A DNA stretch of 64,000 nucleotides. Origin: Prochlorococcus marinus str. GP2. Lineage in GTDB: Bacteria; Cyanobacteriota; Cyanobacteriia; PCC-6307; Cyanobiaceae. The notes under the pieces were generated by a model. It made no database searches, was not told the origin of the DNA, and saw only the letters and a list, made by a program, of their open reading frames with translations. Shown one piece after another: positions 8,698 through 19,268 of this stretch (position 1 is the first letter of the stretch; every line of letters begins with the position of its first letter). The position numbers were made by a program, and so were the translations under genes. The stretch is from contig NZ_JNAH01000002.1 in assembly GCF_000759885.1 (NCBI RefSeq), forward strand, positions 1 to 64,000, read 5' to 3'.

Positions 8698-9441
8698 TTA
8701 ATGAAGATTTTTTATATTTTTATTATCTATGGCAATATTTTTGAACTTTATATTTGATTTATTATGTAGGAATGAATTTCTTAAATGTTGAACTATTGAG
8801 TCATTTGTAAGGCCTAGATTTATTTTTGGTGGAGCTTCTTCTCTAAATAATTTGAACCATAAATCTTTTGAGGGATTTGTTTGAATCTCTCCATGTTGAA
8901 GGAAGGCACCTTTTTTACGATATTGGGCACTTCCTATTCGCTTAAACCCATCCTGATCAACTAAATCAGAAATTAATGTAGTCCCAAAACAATTAGATGT
9001 TATAGGTGATTTTCGTAAATTACCATATTGTAAGCTTAAGCCTAATTCTCGAAAACTTTTTATTAACCAATTATTTACCATTTCGTAACTGAGGATTTTA
9101 TAGTAAGTTTTTTTAAATGTTAATGCATATGTTATACCCCCTGAATGCAAAACAGCGCCTCCTCCAGAGGGACGTCTTACAATGTTGATTTCCCCATTTG
9201 ATAATAATTTTTCCCAATGAGGAGGAATTTCCTTTTGGTGATAACCAATTGAAAGCCAATCTCCAGTCCAATAATAGAACCTCAGTGTGAGAATTATTTC
9301 AGGATTGGAAATAGTCTGTTCTAGAGAATTTAGATCTAAAGCCATTTGTTCAAACCCAGGTAAATTATTTGTTGAAAAAATTAAAGCTTGATTTCCTCTT
9401 CCCAAAATTAATTTTGTATGTCTATTTATGATAATTTTCAA
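8698..9441 (-). CDS. Lipoate/octanoate ligase-transferase family protein (LplA-like)
   Basis: Member of the biotin/lipoate A/B ligase family (247 aa). The core motif RRPSGGGAVLHSGGITYAL is seen near 92-111, and a conserved lysine-containing KRIGSAQYRKKGAFLQHGEI segment near 163 matches the family's adenylate/lipoyl-binding region. It could attach or transfer lipoyl groups to E2 or GcvH proteins; ligase versus transferase activity cannot be told from sequence. The first ~32 residues are poorly conserved, so an internal ATG at 9345 is an alternative start. It is convergent with the site-2 protease gene, 8 bases apart. Confidence 0.8.
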   Translation of the reverse strand: MKIIINRHTKLILGRGNQALIFSTNNLPGFEQMALDLNSLEQTISNPEIILTLRFYYWTGDWLSIGYHQKEIPPHWEKLLSNGEINIVRRPSGGGAVLHSGGITYALTFKKTYYKILSYEMVNNWLIKSFRELGLSLQYGNLRKSPITSNCFGTTLISDLVDQDGFKRIGSAQYRKKGAFLQHGEIQTNPSKDLWFKLFREEAPPKINLGLTNDSIVQHLRNSFLHNKSNIKFKNIAIDNKNIKNLH

Positions 9442-9541
9442 TAAATATTTTCTTTCAATTTATTAATTACGTAACATCATTTTGTAATAGTGTGTCAAAT
9501 TCGCTCTTTTGGGTGGAGAATATAGGAAATATTTTTTTACT

Positions 9542-9646
9542 ATGGAGCCAACTCAAACAATAAATTTAATTGCACTTAGCCTAATAGTAGTTATACATGC
9601 AGGAGTTTTAGCTCTTCGGTTAGGAATCAGTTTAGGAAGAAACTAA
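9542..9646 (+). CDS. psaM: Photosystem I reaction-centre subunit XII (PsaM)
   Basis: A 34-residue single-span membrane protein, [20 protein letters not shown] followed by [14 protein letters not shown], which I recognise as PsaM. It packs at the trimer interface of photosystem I in the thylakoid membrane. The gene stands alone with about 100 bases upstream and no close partner. Its small size makes it easy to miss in automated calling. Confidence 0.93.
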   Translation: MEPTQTINLIALSLIVVIHAGVLALRLGISLGRN

Positions 9647-9681
9647 AGTCTATTAGAAAATTAATATTTTTAAGGTAATAA

Positions 9682-9687
9682 TATAGT
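9682..9687 (+). promoter_or_regulatory. Candidate -10 element
   Basis: TATAGT 30 bases before the GTG start of the following small membrane protein, in the gap after psaM. Confidence 0.35.
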
Positions 9688-9716
9688 GAGGCTGAATTAT
9701 TTTTCAGTAAATTTTA

Positions 9717-10076
9717 GTGTCACTTAATTTGTTAAAATCTTCAAATAAAAATAGTAATTTTTACAAAAAATATCTTGATTCTGCATTTAAAAGAAAGCAA
9801 CGGAAACAGGATAATTTAGTATCTTTCGTTTTTTTGATTATAAAAATTTGCTTTTCCCTTCTAGCACTAGTAAGCTTAATTAAACTAGGATATAGCTCCA
9901 AAGTCAGATTAACAAGACTAAAGGAAATTCAAGACTCATATTCATTTGAAAAATATCGATACAATAATCTGACAAATAGGTTTGATGATTTATTTTCTTC
10001 TGAAGGTGAGCAAAGATTTATGAAGGATCAGGATCAAATAATTTCTAGGGACATTATCAGAGTAATATGGCGTTGA
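9717..10076 (+). CDS. Conserved cyanobacterial small membrane protein, function unknown
   Basis: A 119-residue protein that I do not recognise by name. A Lys/Asn-rich N-terminus is followed by one strong hydrophobic segment at about 34-55 and a charged tail ending EGEQRFMKDQDQIISRDIIRVIWR. That pattern of one membrane span plus an acidic/basic C-terminus is common among uncharacterised cyanobacterial thylakoid-associated proteins. The start is GTG at 9717. Lying between psaM and por, a photosynthesis-related role is possible but is only inference. Confidence 0.65.
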   Translation: MSLNLLKSSNKNSNFYKKYLDSAFKRKQRKQDNLVSFVFLIIKICFSLLALVSLIKLGYSSKVRLTRLKEIQDSYSFEKYRYNNLTNRFDDLFSSEGEQRFMKDQDQIISRDIIRVIWR

Positions 10077-10124
10077 TAAGGATGATCTAAGATCATTATA
10101 CTTATAATTTTTCTATTAACTTTT

Positions 10125-11135
10125 TTGCTAGTGAGTAAGAACATTAAGGGTTTAGTCCTAATAACAGGAACAACTTCAGGAGTAGGATTAAATACTCTAA
10201 AACCACTTCTAAGATTTGGATGGGAAGTTATAGCTGTTAATCGATCAAATAAAAGAGCTATGACAATAGCTGAGGCATTCTTGACAAAAGATGAAATTAA
10301 AAATGTTCACTTTATAGAAATAGATCTTTCTAACTTGGATGATGTGAGAAAAGGTTGCGATGAAATATTGGAAACATTTAAAAATCCAATAAATTCTCTT
10401 ATTTGTAATGCAGCAGTATATAAGCCAAGACTAAAGAGGCCTGAAAGATCTCCACAGGGTTTTGAAAATTCGATGGCAGTGAATCATTTTGGGCATTTTC
10501 TTATGATCCACCTTCTGATAGAAAATATTTTATCTTCAGAAAGAGAAATTCTTTTAAATGGAAAATCTACTGTATTCAAACCAAGAATTACTATATTAGG
10601 AACTGTCACAGCTAATTATTCAGAACTTGGAGGGAGGATCCCCATCCCTGCTCCAGCTGATCTAGGAGATTTATCTGGATTTAAAAATGGTTTTTTATCT
10701 CCAATAAGTATGGCGAATGGAAGGAAATTCAAACCTGGTAAGGCTTATAAGGATAGTAAACTTTGTAATATGGTGACCGTTCAGGAATTATCAAAAAGAT
10801 ATCCTGCAGAGAAGATTGTTGTAAATTCTCTATATCCTGGATGTGTTGCTGATACAAAACTTTTTAGAGATACACCCTGGTTATTTAGATTCCTTTTCCC
10901 GATATTTCAAAAATTCATAACAAAAGGATATGTTTCACAAAGACTTGCAGGAGAGAGGGTCGCGCAAGTGGCAACTTATAAAGAATTTGCTAAACCATCA
11001 GTCCATTGGAGCTGGGGAAATCGTCAGAAAACTGGCAGAAAAGCTTTTTCACAAAAGTTGTCAAAAAGAATAATTGATACGAAGACCTCTCAACAAACTT
11101 ATGACTTAACAAGCCAATTGGTAGGATTAGATTAA
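10125..11135 (+). CDS. por: Light-dependent protochlorophyllide oxidoreductase
   Basis: An SDR-family enzyme (336 aa) that uses light and NADPH to reduce ring D of protochlorophyllide to chlorophyllide. It shows the cofactor loop TGTTSGVG (14-21), NAAVYKP near 95-101 and the catalytic YKDSK with Tyr208 and Lys212. The long GGRIPIPAPADLGDLSG insertion near 169-185 is characteristic of POR. The start may be TTG 10125 or GTG 10131. It is convergent with chlL, 6 bases from its stop, so the light-dependent and dark-operative enzymes for the same step lie side by side. Confidence 0.96.
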   Translation: MLVSKNIKGLVLITGTTSGVGLNTLKPLLRFGWEVIAVNRSNKRAMTIAEAFLTKDEIKNVHFIEIDLSNLDDVRKGCDEILETFKNPINSLICNAAVYKPRLKRPERSPQGFENSMAVNHFGHFLMIHLLIENILSSEREILLNGKSTVFKPRITILGTVTANYSELGGRIPIPAPADLGDLSGFKNGFLSPISMANGRKFKPGKAYKDSKLCNMVTVQELSKRYPAEKIVVNSLYPGCVADTKLFRDTPWLFRFLFPIFQKFITKGYVSQRLAGERVAQVATYKEFAKPSVHWSWGNRQKTGRKAFSQKLSKRIIDTKTSQQTYDLTSQLVGLD

Positions 11136-11141
11136 TTTAGA

Positions 11142-12029
<888 letters not shown>

Positions 12030-12218
12030 TTAAAGCTTAAAACACATTATTATCTATATTCTTGCAGCGTAAATACACATCAAATATATTTCTAAACAAA
12101 TATTTATTTAATTGTATTAAAAGTGGGTAATTTGTTTTTATAACTGAATTTTTCTAATTAATTCTATACAACTATGAGTGAAAATACTCATGACTTAATT
12201 GTAATTAATTAGTAAAAA

Positions 12219-13790
12219 TTAGCTGAAATATGCTTTAGCGTCGTAAAGGGTTTCATCACTTATTTCTGGGATTCCCCTCAAGATTGCGTATTTTTCGGTA
12301 TTTGTTTTGACTTTACCTCTCACAAAAAATGGTACTTTTGTTAATTCAGCTCTACCAGATTCAGTCCAGATAATTCCTTCCTTACTATTTTTATCTTCTT
12401 TATCCTCAGAATTTACTGAATCTCCTGTTTTTGTGGCTGTATGTCCTAAATGGCTTTGATGACCATCAACAAACTCAAAGTCATGTTTAAACATATCAAT
12501 AAGATGCTCTTCTAAGCCCATCATTAGGGGATGCACCCAGTCATCAAAAATCACATTTGCACCTTCCCATCCCATCTGTGGACTATATCTTGCTGGAACA
12601 TCTTGAACATGCATTGGTGTACTTATTACTGAACAAGGAATGCCAAGTCTCTTGGCACTATGCCTTTCCATTTGAGTACCTAAAACCAATTCAGGGGCGG
12701 CTTTTTTCATGGCATCTTCTACTTCTAAATAATTATTAGTAATTAGAGCTACTAAATTTAGTTCTTTTGCAGTTGCTCTTACTTGTCTTGCCATCTCCCT
12801 ACTGTATGTCCCAAGACCAACTACTTCAAAACCTAATTCCTCTTTGGCAATTTTTGCAGCCGCGATTGCATGTGTTCCATCACCAAAAATAAAAACCCTT
12901 TTGCCAGTTAAGTAATTCGAGTCTACAGATTTTGAATACCAAGGAAGTTTTGACTTGTGTTCTAATTCTTCTTTATTAGTCATAGGGAGATCCAACTTAT
13001 TATGAACTTCATTTATAAATTCAATTGTATTTTTAATTCCAATTGGAATAGTGTTCGTAAATTCCATTCCAAAGTTCCTTCTAAGCCATTCACATGATGC
13101 TTCAGCAATTTCTTGATAAAGACAGATATTTATTTCAGCATCAATTAATCTTTCAATGTCATCTGGACTAGCACCTAATGGAGCAACTACGTTTGTATCT
13201 ATTCCTTGTTCTGAAAGTATACGTTGGATTTCAATGACATCATCCCTACATCTAAATCCTAGTAATGAAGGACCAAGTATATTTACTTTTGGTCTGCGAC
13301 CTAATTCCTTCCACCTTAGAGGACTTATTTTTTCTGAAGAACTTACTTTCTCTTTTAAAAGAGTTCTTGTTAATTGATAAAAAGTTTCTGATGCTCCCCA
13401 ATTTTCTTTCTTACTATAAGCAGGTAATTCAAGATTAACAATTGGCATATCAAACCCCATTCCTTTTGCAAGAGCTCCAGGTTGGTCTTGGATAAGTTCT
13501 GCTGTACAACTTTCTCCAACTAAAAGAGTTTTTGGTTTAAATCTTTCTACAGATTCCTTAATGTTTTTCTTAACTAATTCAGCTGTATCCCCTCCGAGGT
13601 CTCTAGCCTGGAAAGTTGTATAAGTCACCGGAGGCCTTTGCCCTCTTCTCTCAATCATTGTAAAAAGAAGATCTGCATATGTATCCCCTTGAGGGGCATG
13701 AAGAACATAATGTATATCTTTCATTGAAGAGGCAATTCTCATCGCACCAACATGTGGTGGCCCTTCATATGTCCATAGAGTTAATTCCAT
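12219..13790 (-). CDS. chlB: Dark-operative protochlorophyllide reductase, subunit B
   Basis: Catalytic NifK-like subunit (523 aa) that forms the NB heterotetramer with ChlN. Asp36 in [11 protein letters not shown] is at the position I recall for the unusual aspartate ligand of the shared 4Fe-4S cluster. The [14 protein letters not shown] segment near 93 and a C-terminal domain (about 440-523) containing [11 protein letters not shown] are family features. The start lies 6 bases after the chlN stop, consistent with co-translation in fixed ratio. Confidence 0.97.
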   Translation of the reverse strand: MELTLWTYEGPPHVGAMRIASSMKDIHYVLHAPQGDTYADLLFTMIERRGQRPPVTYTTFQARDLGGDTAELVKKNIKESVERFKPKTLLVGESCTAELIQDQPGALAKGMGFDMPIVNLELPAYSKKENWGASETFYQLTRTLLKEKVSSSEKISPLRWKELGRRPKVNILGPSLLGFRCRDDVIEIQRILSEQGIDTNVVAPLGASPDDIERLIDAEINICLYQEIAEASCEWLRRNFGMEFTNTIPIGIKNTIEFINEVHNKLDLPMTNKEELEHKSKLPWYSKSVDSNYLTGKRVFIFGDGTHAIAAAKIAKEELGFEVVGLGTYSREMARQVRATAKELNLVALITNNYLEVEDAMKKAAPELVLGTQMERHSAKRLGIPCSVISTPMHVQDVPARYSPQMGWEGANVIFDDWVHPLMMGLEEHLIDMFKHDFEFVDGHQSHLGHTATKTGDSVNSEDKEDKNSKEGIIWTESGRAELTKVPFFVRGKVKTNTEKYAILRGIPEISDETLYDAKAYFS

Positions 13791-13796
13791 ATTCTC

Positions 13797-15062
<1,266 letters not shown>

Positions 15063-15211
15063 TCAAGAGCTTATATTTCAAGCTTGCATAAACTTTTTAA
15101 TTTAAGAAAGTAATTAATAAGTTCTCTTACAAAATGAACACATTTATAAAACTTATATGAATGTTTAAATACTTAAATGGGAATTATGAAAAAAAACTTT
15201 TGGGGATTATT

Positions 15212-15580
15212 TTAATTTCTGTAGAAGGAATTTCCTTGAGTTATTTTTGAAATCTTCCACACATTTCTAGCTATTTTTGTTGCTAATAATCCTGCTCTTT
15301 CTAACTTAGATTTCCCGGGCTTTGCCCCAATTAAAGCTGTGACTTCTGAAGTGGTTAAAGGTGCTCCAGTATTTATAGCTAATTGCGTTAACTCCAATCT
15401 ATCTCTAAGGTTCTTAAGATTTACTTTTTCAATTTTATCTTCTTCTAACCAACTAAAAGATGGGTCTTTTTGAGATAGTTTTTGCATCAAGCTTAGGCTA
15501 ACTAATCCAAGAGTTTGATCAGGAGTTAATTCTTTTTCAGTACCAGAAACATTTGGTTCTTTTTTTTGAGAAGTTCCCAT
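15212..15580 (-). CDS. Conserved hypothetical protein upstream of chlN
   Basis: A 122-residue soluble protein that I cannot name. The first ~25 residues are polar and probably disordered (KKEPNVSGTEKELTPDQ). The rest is predicted helical, with SLSLMQKLSQKDPSFSWLEE, then LKNLRDRLELTQLAINTGAPLTTSEVTALIG and a basic end with ARNVWKISK. LTTSEVTALIGAKPG resembles a small helix-turn-helix, but the match is weak. It is on the same strand as chlNBL, and regulation of or help to that enzyme is possible but unproven. Confidence 0.65.
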   Translation of the reverse strand: MGTSQKKEPNVSGTEKELTPDQTLGLVSLSLMQKLSQKDPSFSWLEEDKIEKVNLKNLRDRLELTQLAINTGAPLTTSEVTALIGAKPGKSKLERAGLLATKIARNVWKISKITQGNSFYRN

Positions 15581-15664
15581 AAAAATGCATATCTTTTACT
15601 TGAAGTTATCGTTTTGTGGGAAGCATGCAAGTAAATTTAATAGAAAAAATGAACCATTATCCGT

Positions 15665-15670
15665 TATAGT
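15665..15670 (+). promoter_or_regulatory. Candidate -10 element directly at csoS1D
   Basis: TATAGT ends 7 bases before the csoS1D ATG (15678). A transcript started from it would begin at or next to the A of the ATG, so it would be nearly leaderless. Confidence 0.4.
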
Positions 15671-15677
15671 CGCGTGA

Positions 15678-16448
15678 ATGGAACCAACTTCTAGTTTAAA
15701 CAGAGGGGAACGAAAAAAAGGTAGTTCTCTTGTAACAGGATCTGAGGTGCAATCTCAGGCCAGTGGTGCAAGCTGTTTTATTACAACTGATTCAGAAAAG
15801 TCTTTGGTGTCCAGACAAGCAAGTCAAGTTGAGCAAATTGAGTTGAGAACATATGTTTTTTTGGATTCTCTTCAACCTCAATTAGCTGCATATATGGGGA
15901 CGGTTAGTAGAGGTTTTTTGCCTATACCTGGAGATTCATGCCTCTGGATGGAAGTTTCACCTGGGATGGCAGTACATAGAGTTACTGATATTGCTTTAAA
16001 AGCAAGTAATGTAAGACTTGGTCAGATGATTGTTGAAAGAGCATTTGGCTCTCTTGCTCTTTATCACAAAGATCAAAGTACTGTTTTACATTCTGGGGAT
16101 GTTGTTCTAGATGCTATTGGTAGTGAAGTTAAAAAAAGAACCAAACCTTCAACAAGTTGGACAGAAGTTATTCGAGCTATTACTCCAGATCATGCTGTTT
16201 TAATAAATAGACAAAATAGAAGTGGATCAATGATTCAATCTGGAATGAGTATGTTTATATTAGAAACTGAACCGGCTGGTTATGTTTTAAAAGCAGCAAA
16301 TGAAGCAGAAAAAGCATCAAATATAACTGTTGTTGATGTAAAGGCAGTTGGTGCTTTTGGTAGATTAACTCTTGCAGGGAAAGAGGGAGATGTAGAAGAA
16401 GCAGCAGCTGCTGCTATAAGAGCAATTGATGAAATTTCAAATTATTGA
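15678..16448 (+). CDS. csoS1D: Carboxysome shell protein CsoS1D (tandem BMC, trimeric)
   Basis: A 256-residue shell protein of two fused BMC domains after a ~50-residue disordered N-terminus. E120 and R121 are at the numbering I recall for the gated-pore residues of Prochlorococcus MED4 CsoS1D, which supports this ATG. Domain 1 is about 55-150 and domain 2 about 155-252. Stacked trimers are thought to form a large gated pore for metabolites such as RuBP. It lies upstream of the main carboxysome operon, separated from csoS1 by the oppositely oriented rdgB. Confidence 0.95.
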   Translation: MEPTSSLNRGERKKGSSLVTGSEVQSQASGASCFITTDSEKSLVSRQASQVEQIELRTYVFLDSLQPQLAAYMGTVSRGFLPIPGDSCLWMEVSPGMAVHRVTDIALKASNVRLGQMIVERAFGSLALYHKDQSTVLHSGDVVLDAIGSEVKKRTKPSTSWTEVIRAITPDHAVLINRQNRSGSMIQSGMSMFILETEPAGYVLKAANEAEKASNITVVDVKAVGAFGRLTLAGKEGDVEEAAAAAIRAIDEISNY

Positions 16449-16470
16449 GAATTTTTTATTTAAACCTTTT

Positions 16471-17055
16471 TTAACTTAAACCTATCTCTTTTTTTAAAAA
16501 AGGTGACATGATTTTTGCAGCTTTACCTCTACTACCCAATTTATTTAGTTGTGATTGTGAGAGCTCACCGTAAACACAATTAGCTTCTCTAACCCAAAAA
16601 ATAGATTCGAATTCCCCATTAGGATATTTGGGGTTCTTGAGAATTTCTCCCCAGCATATTCCAGTTGTATCTTTAACTAAGTTTCCTGAGGGATCGCACA
16701 AAACCATACAACTTATAAATCTTGCACTCCTATAAGGACTATCAGAGAGTTCATTAATTAATTTTTTAATTTTCTCATCATTATTTTTGGCATATCGAGC
16801 AGAATAAATTCCTGGTCGACCATCTAAAATATCTACTTCAAGACCCGAGTCATCAGCTAATGCCCAAGTTTTTGTCTCTAGAGAAGCGGCCTTGGCTTTA
16901 AGTAGTGCATTCTCAAAATATGTTTTCCCAGTTTCTTCGACATTTAAATATTCTGGTTGCTTCTCAACCTTTAAAGACAAAACATCCAGCATCTCTGAAA
17001 TTTCAGATACCTTTCTTTGATTGCCACTCGCAATAGTTAGAACTGGAAGGTTCAA
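16471..17055 (-). CDS. rdgB: Non-canonical purine NTP pyrophosphatase (RdgB/HAM1)
   Basis: House-cleaning enzyme (194 aa) that hydrolyses ITP, dITP and XTP to keep deaminated purines out of nucleic acids. Family motifs are visible: the start LTIASGNQRKVSEI, the metal site ALADDSGLEVDILDGRPGIYSARYA near 66-90, and C-terminal SQSQLNKLGSRGKAAK. It sits on the minus strand between csoS1D and csoS1, convergent with the former and divergent from the latter, and has no obvious functional link with them. Confidence 0.95.
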   Translation of the reverse strand: MNLPVLTIASGNQRKVSEISEMLDVLSLKVEKQPEYLNVEETGKTYFENALLKAKAASLETKTWALADDSGLEVDILDGRPGIYSARYAKNNDEKIKKLINELSDSPYRSARFISCMVLCDPSGNLVKDTTGICWGEILKNPKYPNGEFESIFWVREANCVYGELSQSQLNKLGSRGKAAKIMSPFLKKEIGLS

Positions 17056-17102
17056 AATAATATAAAAAATTTGTTGTGAATATTATCTTACTTCAAAGCT
17101 TG

Positions 17103-17160
17103 ATACGGAGACAGGAAAGGTTGAACATTCCACACCTGTGTAGACAGGGCCTGTCTCGTA
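17103..17160. repeat. Nested inverted-repeat cluster with three GAGACAGG-like copies
   Basis: TACGGAGACAGG (from 17103) is repeated in inverted form as CCTGTCTCGTA (17150-17160 region) with one bulged base. Inside it, AGACAGGGCCTGTCT at 17142-17156 is a 15-base palindrome with only its central base unpaired, and ACACCTGTGT lies just before it. The structure could be an operator or an RNA hairpin. No T-run follows it. Confidence 0.6.
17121..17134 (+). repeat. 14-base direct repeat, copy 1
   Basis: TTGAACATTCCACA, identical to 17352-17365. The copies are 231 bases apart in the same orientation within the rdgB-csoS1 region. Confidence 0.7.
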
Positions 17161-17351
17161 CGGAAATAACATAATGTAAATTTTTTCTTAACACAACAGT
17201 ATGTTTTGATGCACTAACTAATTTGCATAAGTATTGACATATCAATAGTACCAAGGGTGATAAGTTTAACTTATGAATGATAGAAAAAACATTAATGGAG
17301 ATTTTGTCGAAAACGCTTGACTTATAAGTACTTAATGAAGCATTCTTCGAA

Positions 17352-17365
17352 TTGAACATTCCACA
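17352..17365 (+). repeat. 14-base direct repeat, copy 2, next to csoS1
   Basis: TTGAACATTCCACA, identical to 17121-17134, ending 18 bases before the csoS1 ATG. The position would suit a regulator binding site or a conserved mRNA leader element. Confidence 0.7.
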
Positions 17366-17383
17366 TTTAGTATTTAGTAGACA

Positions 17384-17695
17384 ATGGCTACAGAAACAAT
17401 GGGTATCGCTCTCGGCATGATCGAGACACGCGGACTTGTACCTGCAATTGAAGCAGCAGACGCAATGACAAAGGCAGCAGAAGTTCGCCTAATTGGTCGT
17501 GAATTCGTTGGTGGCGGTTATGTCACAGTTTTAGTTAGAGGCGAAACAGGCGCGGTTAACGCAGCTGTAAGAGCTGGTGCTGATGCTTGTGAAAGAGTTG
17601 GAGACGGTTTAGTTGCAGCTCACATTATTGCTCGTCCTCATAGAGAAGTTGAACCTGCTCTAGGTAATGGTGAATTTCTTGGTCAAAAGGACTAA
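17384..17695 (+). CDS. csoS1: Carboxysome shell protein CsoS1 (hexameric BMC)
   Basis: Major alpha-carboxysome facet protein (103 aa), a single BMC domain that forms hexamers. The start MATETMGIALGMIETRGLVP, the KAAEVRLIGREFVGGGYVTV stretch with the FVGGG pore loop, and IIARPHREVEPAL are diagnostic. It is first of the main operon csoS1-rbcL-rbcS-csoS2-csoSCA-csoS4A-csoS4B. GCT/GCA-rich codons and higher G+C than the neighbours fit very high expression. A hairpin in the 69-base gap before rbcL may set relative mRNA levels. Confidence 0.98.
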   Translation: MATETMGIALGMIETRGLVPAIEAADAMTKAAEVRLIGREFVGGGYVTVLVRGETGAVNAAVRAGADACERVGDGLVAAHIIARPHREVEPALGNGEFLGQKD

Positions 17696-17704
17696 TTAAT
17701 TAAA

Positions 17705-17724
17705 GCAAGATTTATAAATTTTGC
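17705..17724 (+). other. Hairpin in csoS1-rbcL gap
   Basis: GCAAGATT / AATTTTGC pairs over 8 bases, including one G-U, around a TATA loop. It is AT-rich and weak. No T-run follows, so it is unlikely to be a terminator. Confidence 0.4.
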
Positions 17725-17764
17725 ACAATAATTATTTTCCCTATACAGACCTAAATTTATCCTT

Positions 17765-19180
17765 ATGAGTAAGAAGTATGACGCAGGGGTAAAGGAGTAC
17801 AGAGATACCTACTGGACTCCAGAATATGTACCCCTAGACACCGATTTACTAGCCTGTTTCAAATGTACAGGTCAGGAAGGTGTTCCAAGAGAAGAAGTTG
17901 CAGCAGCTGTTGCCGCTGAATCTTCAACAGGTACTTGGTCAACAGTTTGGTCCGAGTTACTTACAGACTTAGAATTTTATAAAGGGCGTTGTTATCGAAT
18001 AGAAGACGTTCCTGGAGATCCTGAAGCTTTCTATGCTTTTATTGCATATCCTTTAGATCTTTTTGAAGAAGGCTCAATTACAAACGTATTAACATCTCTT
18101 GTAGGAAACGTTTTTGGATTTAAAGCTCTAAGACATCTACGTCTAGAAGATATTAGATTCCCAATTGCTTTCATTAAAACTTGCGGTGGTCCACCAAACG
18201 GAATCGTAGTTGAAAGAGATCGACTTAACAAATACGGAAGACCTCTACTGGGTTGCACCATCAAACCTAAATTAGGATTATCTGGTAAAAACTATGGTCG
18301 AGTTGTATATGAATGTCTTAGAGGCGGTCTTGATTTAACGAAGGATGATGAGAATATTAATTCTCAACCATTCCAACGTTGGAGAGAAAGATTTGAGTTT
18401 GTTGCAGAAGCAGTTAAGCTTGCTCAGCGAGAAACTGGAGAAGTTAAAGGTCACTATCTAAATTGTACTGCTAACACTCCTGAAGAACTCTATGAAAGAG
18501 CTGAATTTGCAAAAGAGCTCGATATGCCAATCATCATGCATGATTACATAACTGGTGGTTTTACTGCAAATACTGGATTAGCTAATTGGTGTCGTAAAAA
18601 TGGCATGCTTCTGCATATTCACAGAGCTATGCATGCTGTTATTGATAGACATCCAAAGCATGGTATTCACTTCAGAGTTCTTGCAAAATGTTTGAGACTA
18701 TCTGGAGGAGACCAATTACATACTGGAACCGTGGTTGGAAAACTAGAAGGTGATCGTCAAACAACTCTTGGTTACATTGACAACTTAAGAGAGTCATTTG
18801 TTCCTGAAGATAGATCAAGAGGTAACTTCTTTGATCAAGATTGGGGTTCAATGCCTGGAGTATTTGCAGTCGCATCGGGTGGTATCCATGTTTGGCATAT
18901 GCCTGCACTTCTAGCAATCTTTGGGGATGATTCCTGCCTTCAGTTCGGTGGAGGAACACATGGTCATCCATGGGGTTCGGCTGCTGGAGCTGCAGCTAAC
19001 AGAGTTGCTTTAGAAGCTTGTGTAAAAGCCCGTAATGCTGGTCGCGAAATCGAAAAAGAGAGTAGAGACATTCTTATGGAAGCTGCTAAGCATAGTCCTG
19101 AATTAGCTATTGCTCTAGAAACTTGGAAGGAAATTAAGTTCGAGTTTGACACTGTCGACAAACTTGATGTTCAAGGTTAA
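17765..19180 (+). CDS. rbcL: Rubisco large subunit, Form IA
   Basis: Carboxylates RuBP inside the carboxysome. This 471-residue large subunit has GCTIKPK with catalytic Lys167, [10 protein letters not shown] with the carbamylated Lys193 and metal ligands Asp195/Glu196, and the loop-6 segment [11 protein letters not shown]. It is Form IA by its N-terminal [13 protein letters not shown], as expected with an alpha-carboxysome. It is downstream of csoS1 and 88 bases before rbcS. Some GTTTTAGGTTCCAA-type minus-strand frames inside it are shadows only. Confidence 0.99.
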   Translation: MSKKYDAGVKEYRDTYWTPEYVPLDTDLLACFKCTGQEGVPREEVAAAVAAESSTGTWSTVWSELLTDLEFYKGRCYRIEDVPGDPEAFYAFIAYPLDLFEEGSITNVLTSLVGNVFGFKALRHLRLEDIRFPIAFIKTCGGPPNGIVVERDRLNKYGRPLLGCTIKPKLGLSGKNYGRVVYECLRGGLDLTKDDENINSQPFQRWRERFEFVAEAVKLAQRETGEVKGHYLNCTANTPEELYERAEFAKELDMPIIMHDYITGGFTANTGLANWCRKNGMLLHIHRAMHAVIDRHPKHGIHFRVLAKCLRLSGGDQLHTGTVVGKLEGDRQTTLGYIDNLRESFVPEDRSRGNFFDQDWGSMPGVFAVASGGIHVWHMPALLAIFGDDSCLQFGGGTHGHPWGSAAGAAANRVALEACVKARNAGREIEKESRDILMEAAKHSPELAIALETWKEIKFEFDTVDKLDVQG

Positions 19181-19194
19181 CTCAAGTTTCGAAA

Positions 19195-19217
19195 TTGAGG
19201 AGATTAATTCTCCTCAA
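19195..19217 (+). other. Stem-loop in rbcL-rbcS gap
   Basis: TTGAGGAGA pairs perfectly with TCTCCTCAA around a TTAAT loop (9 base pairs), 15 bases after the rbcL stop. No T-run follows, so mRNA stabilisation or processing is more likely than termination. Confidence 0.7.
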
Positions 19218-19268
19218 ACTTATTAAAATCTCGTTTCACGAGTAATTACATTCACATTTTGATTAATT

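Larger units (their letters stand above)
17056..17383. promoter_or_regulatory. rdgB/csoS1 divergent intergenic region (carboxysome promoter region)
   Basis: The only gene-free stretch above 300 bases. It separates rdgB from csoS1 and must hold promoters for both. The rdgB-proximal part (about 17100-17165) is unusually G+C-rich for this genome and contains nested inverted repeats. TTGACA at 17234-17239 is a perfect -35 hexamer, but the -10 opposite it (TGATAA, 18-base spacer) is poor. A 14-base direct repeat occurs at 17121 and 17352, the second copy ending 18 bases before the csoS1 ATG. An 88-codon minus-strand frame here shows no family features and I do not call it a gene. Confidence 0.6.

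Noticed and set aside
17234-17263. TTGACA...TGATAA promoter for csoS1
   Set aside because: The -35 is perfect but the -10 is poor and the spacer long; kept only as a note in the region entry.
17093-17359. 88-codon minus-strand frame between rdgB and csoS1
   Set aside because: No recognisable domain, runs through the inverted-repeat cluster and the promoter region, and has Cys/His/Arg-rich composition unlike neighbouring proteins.
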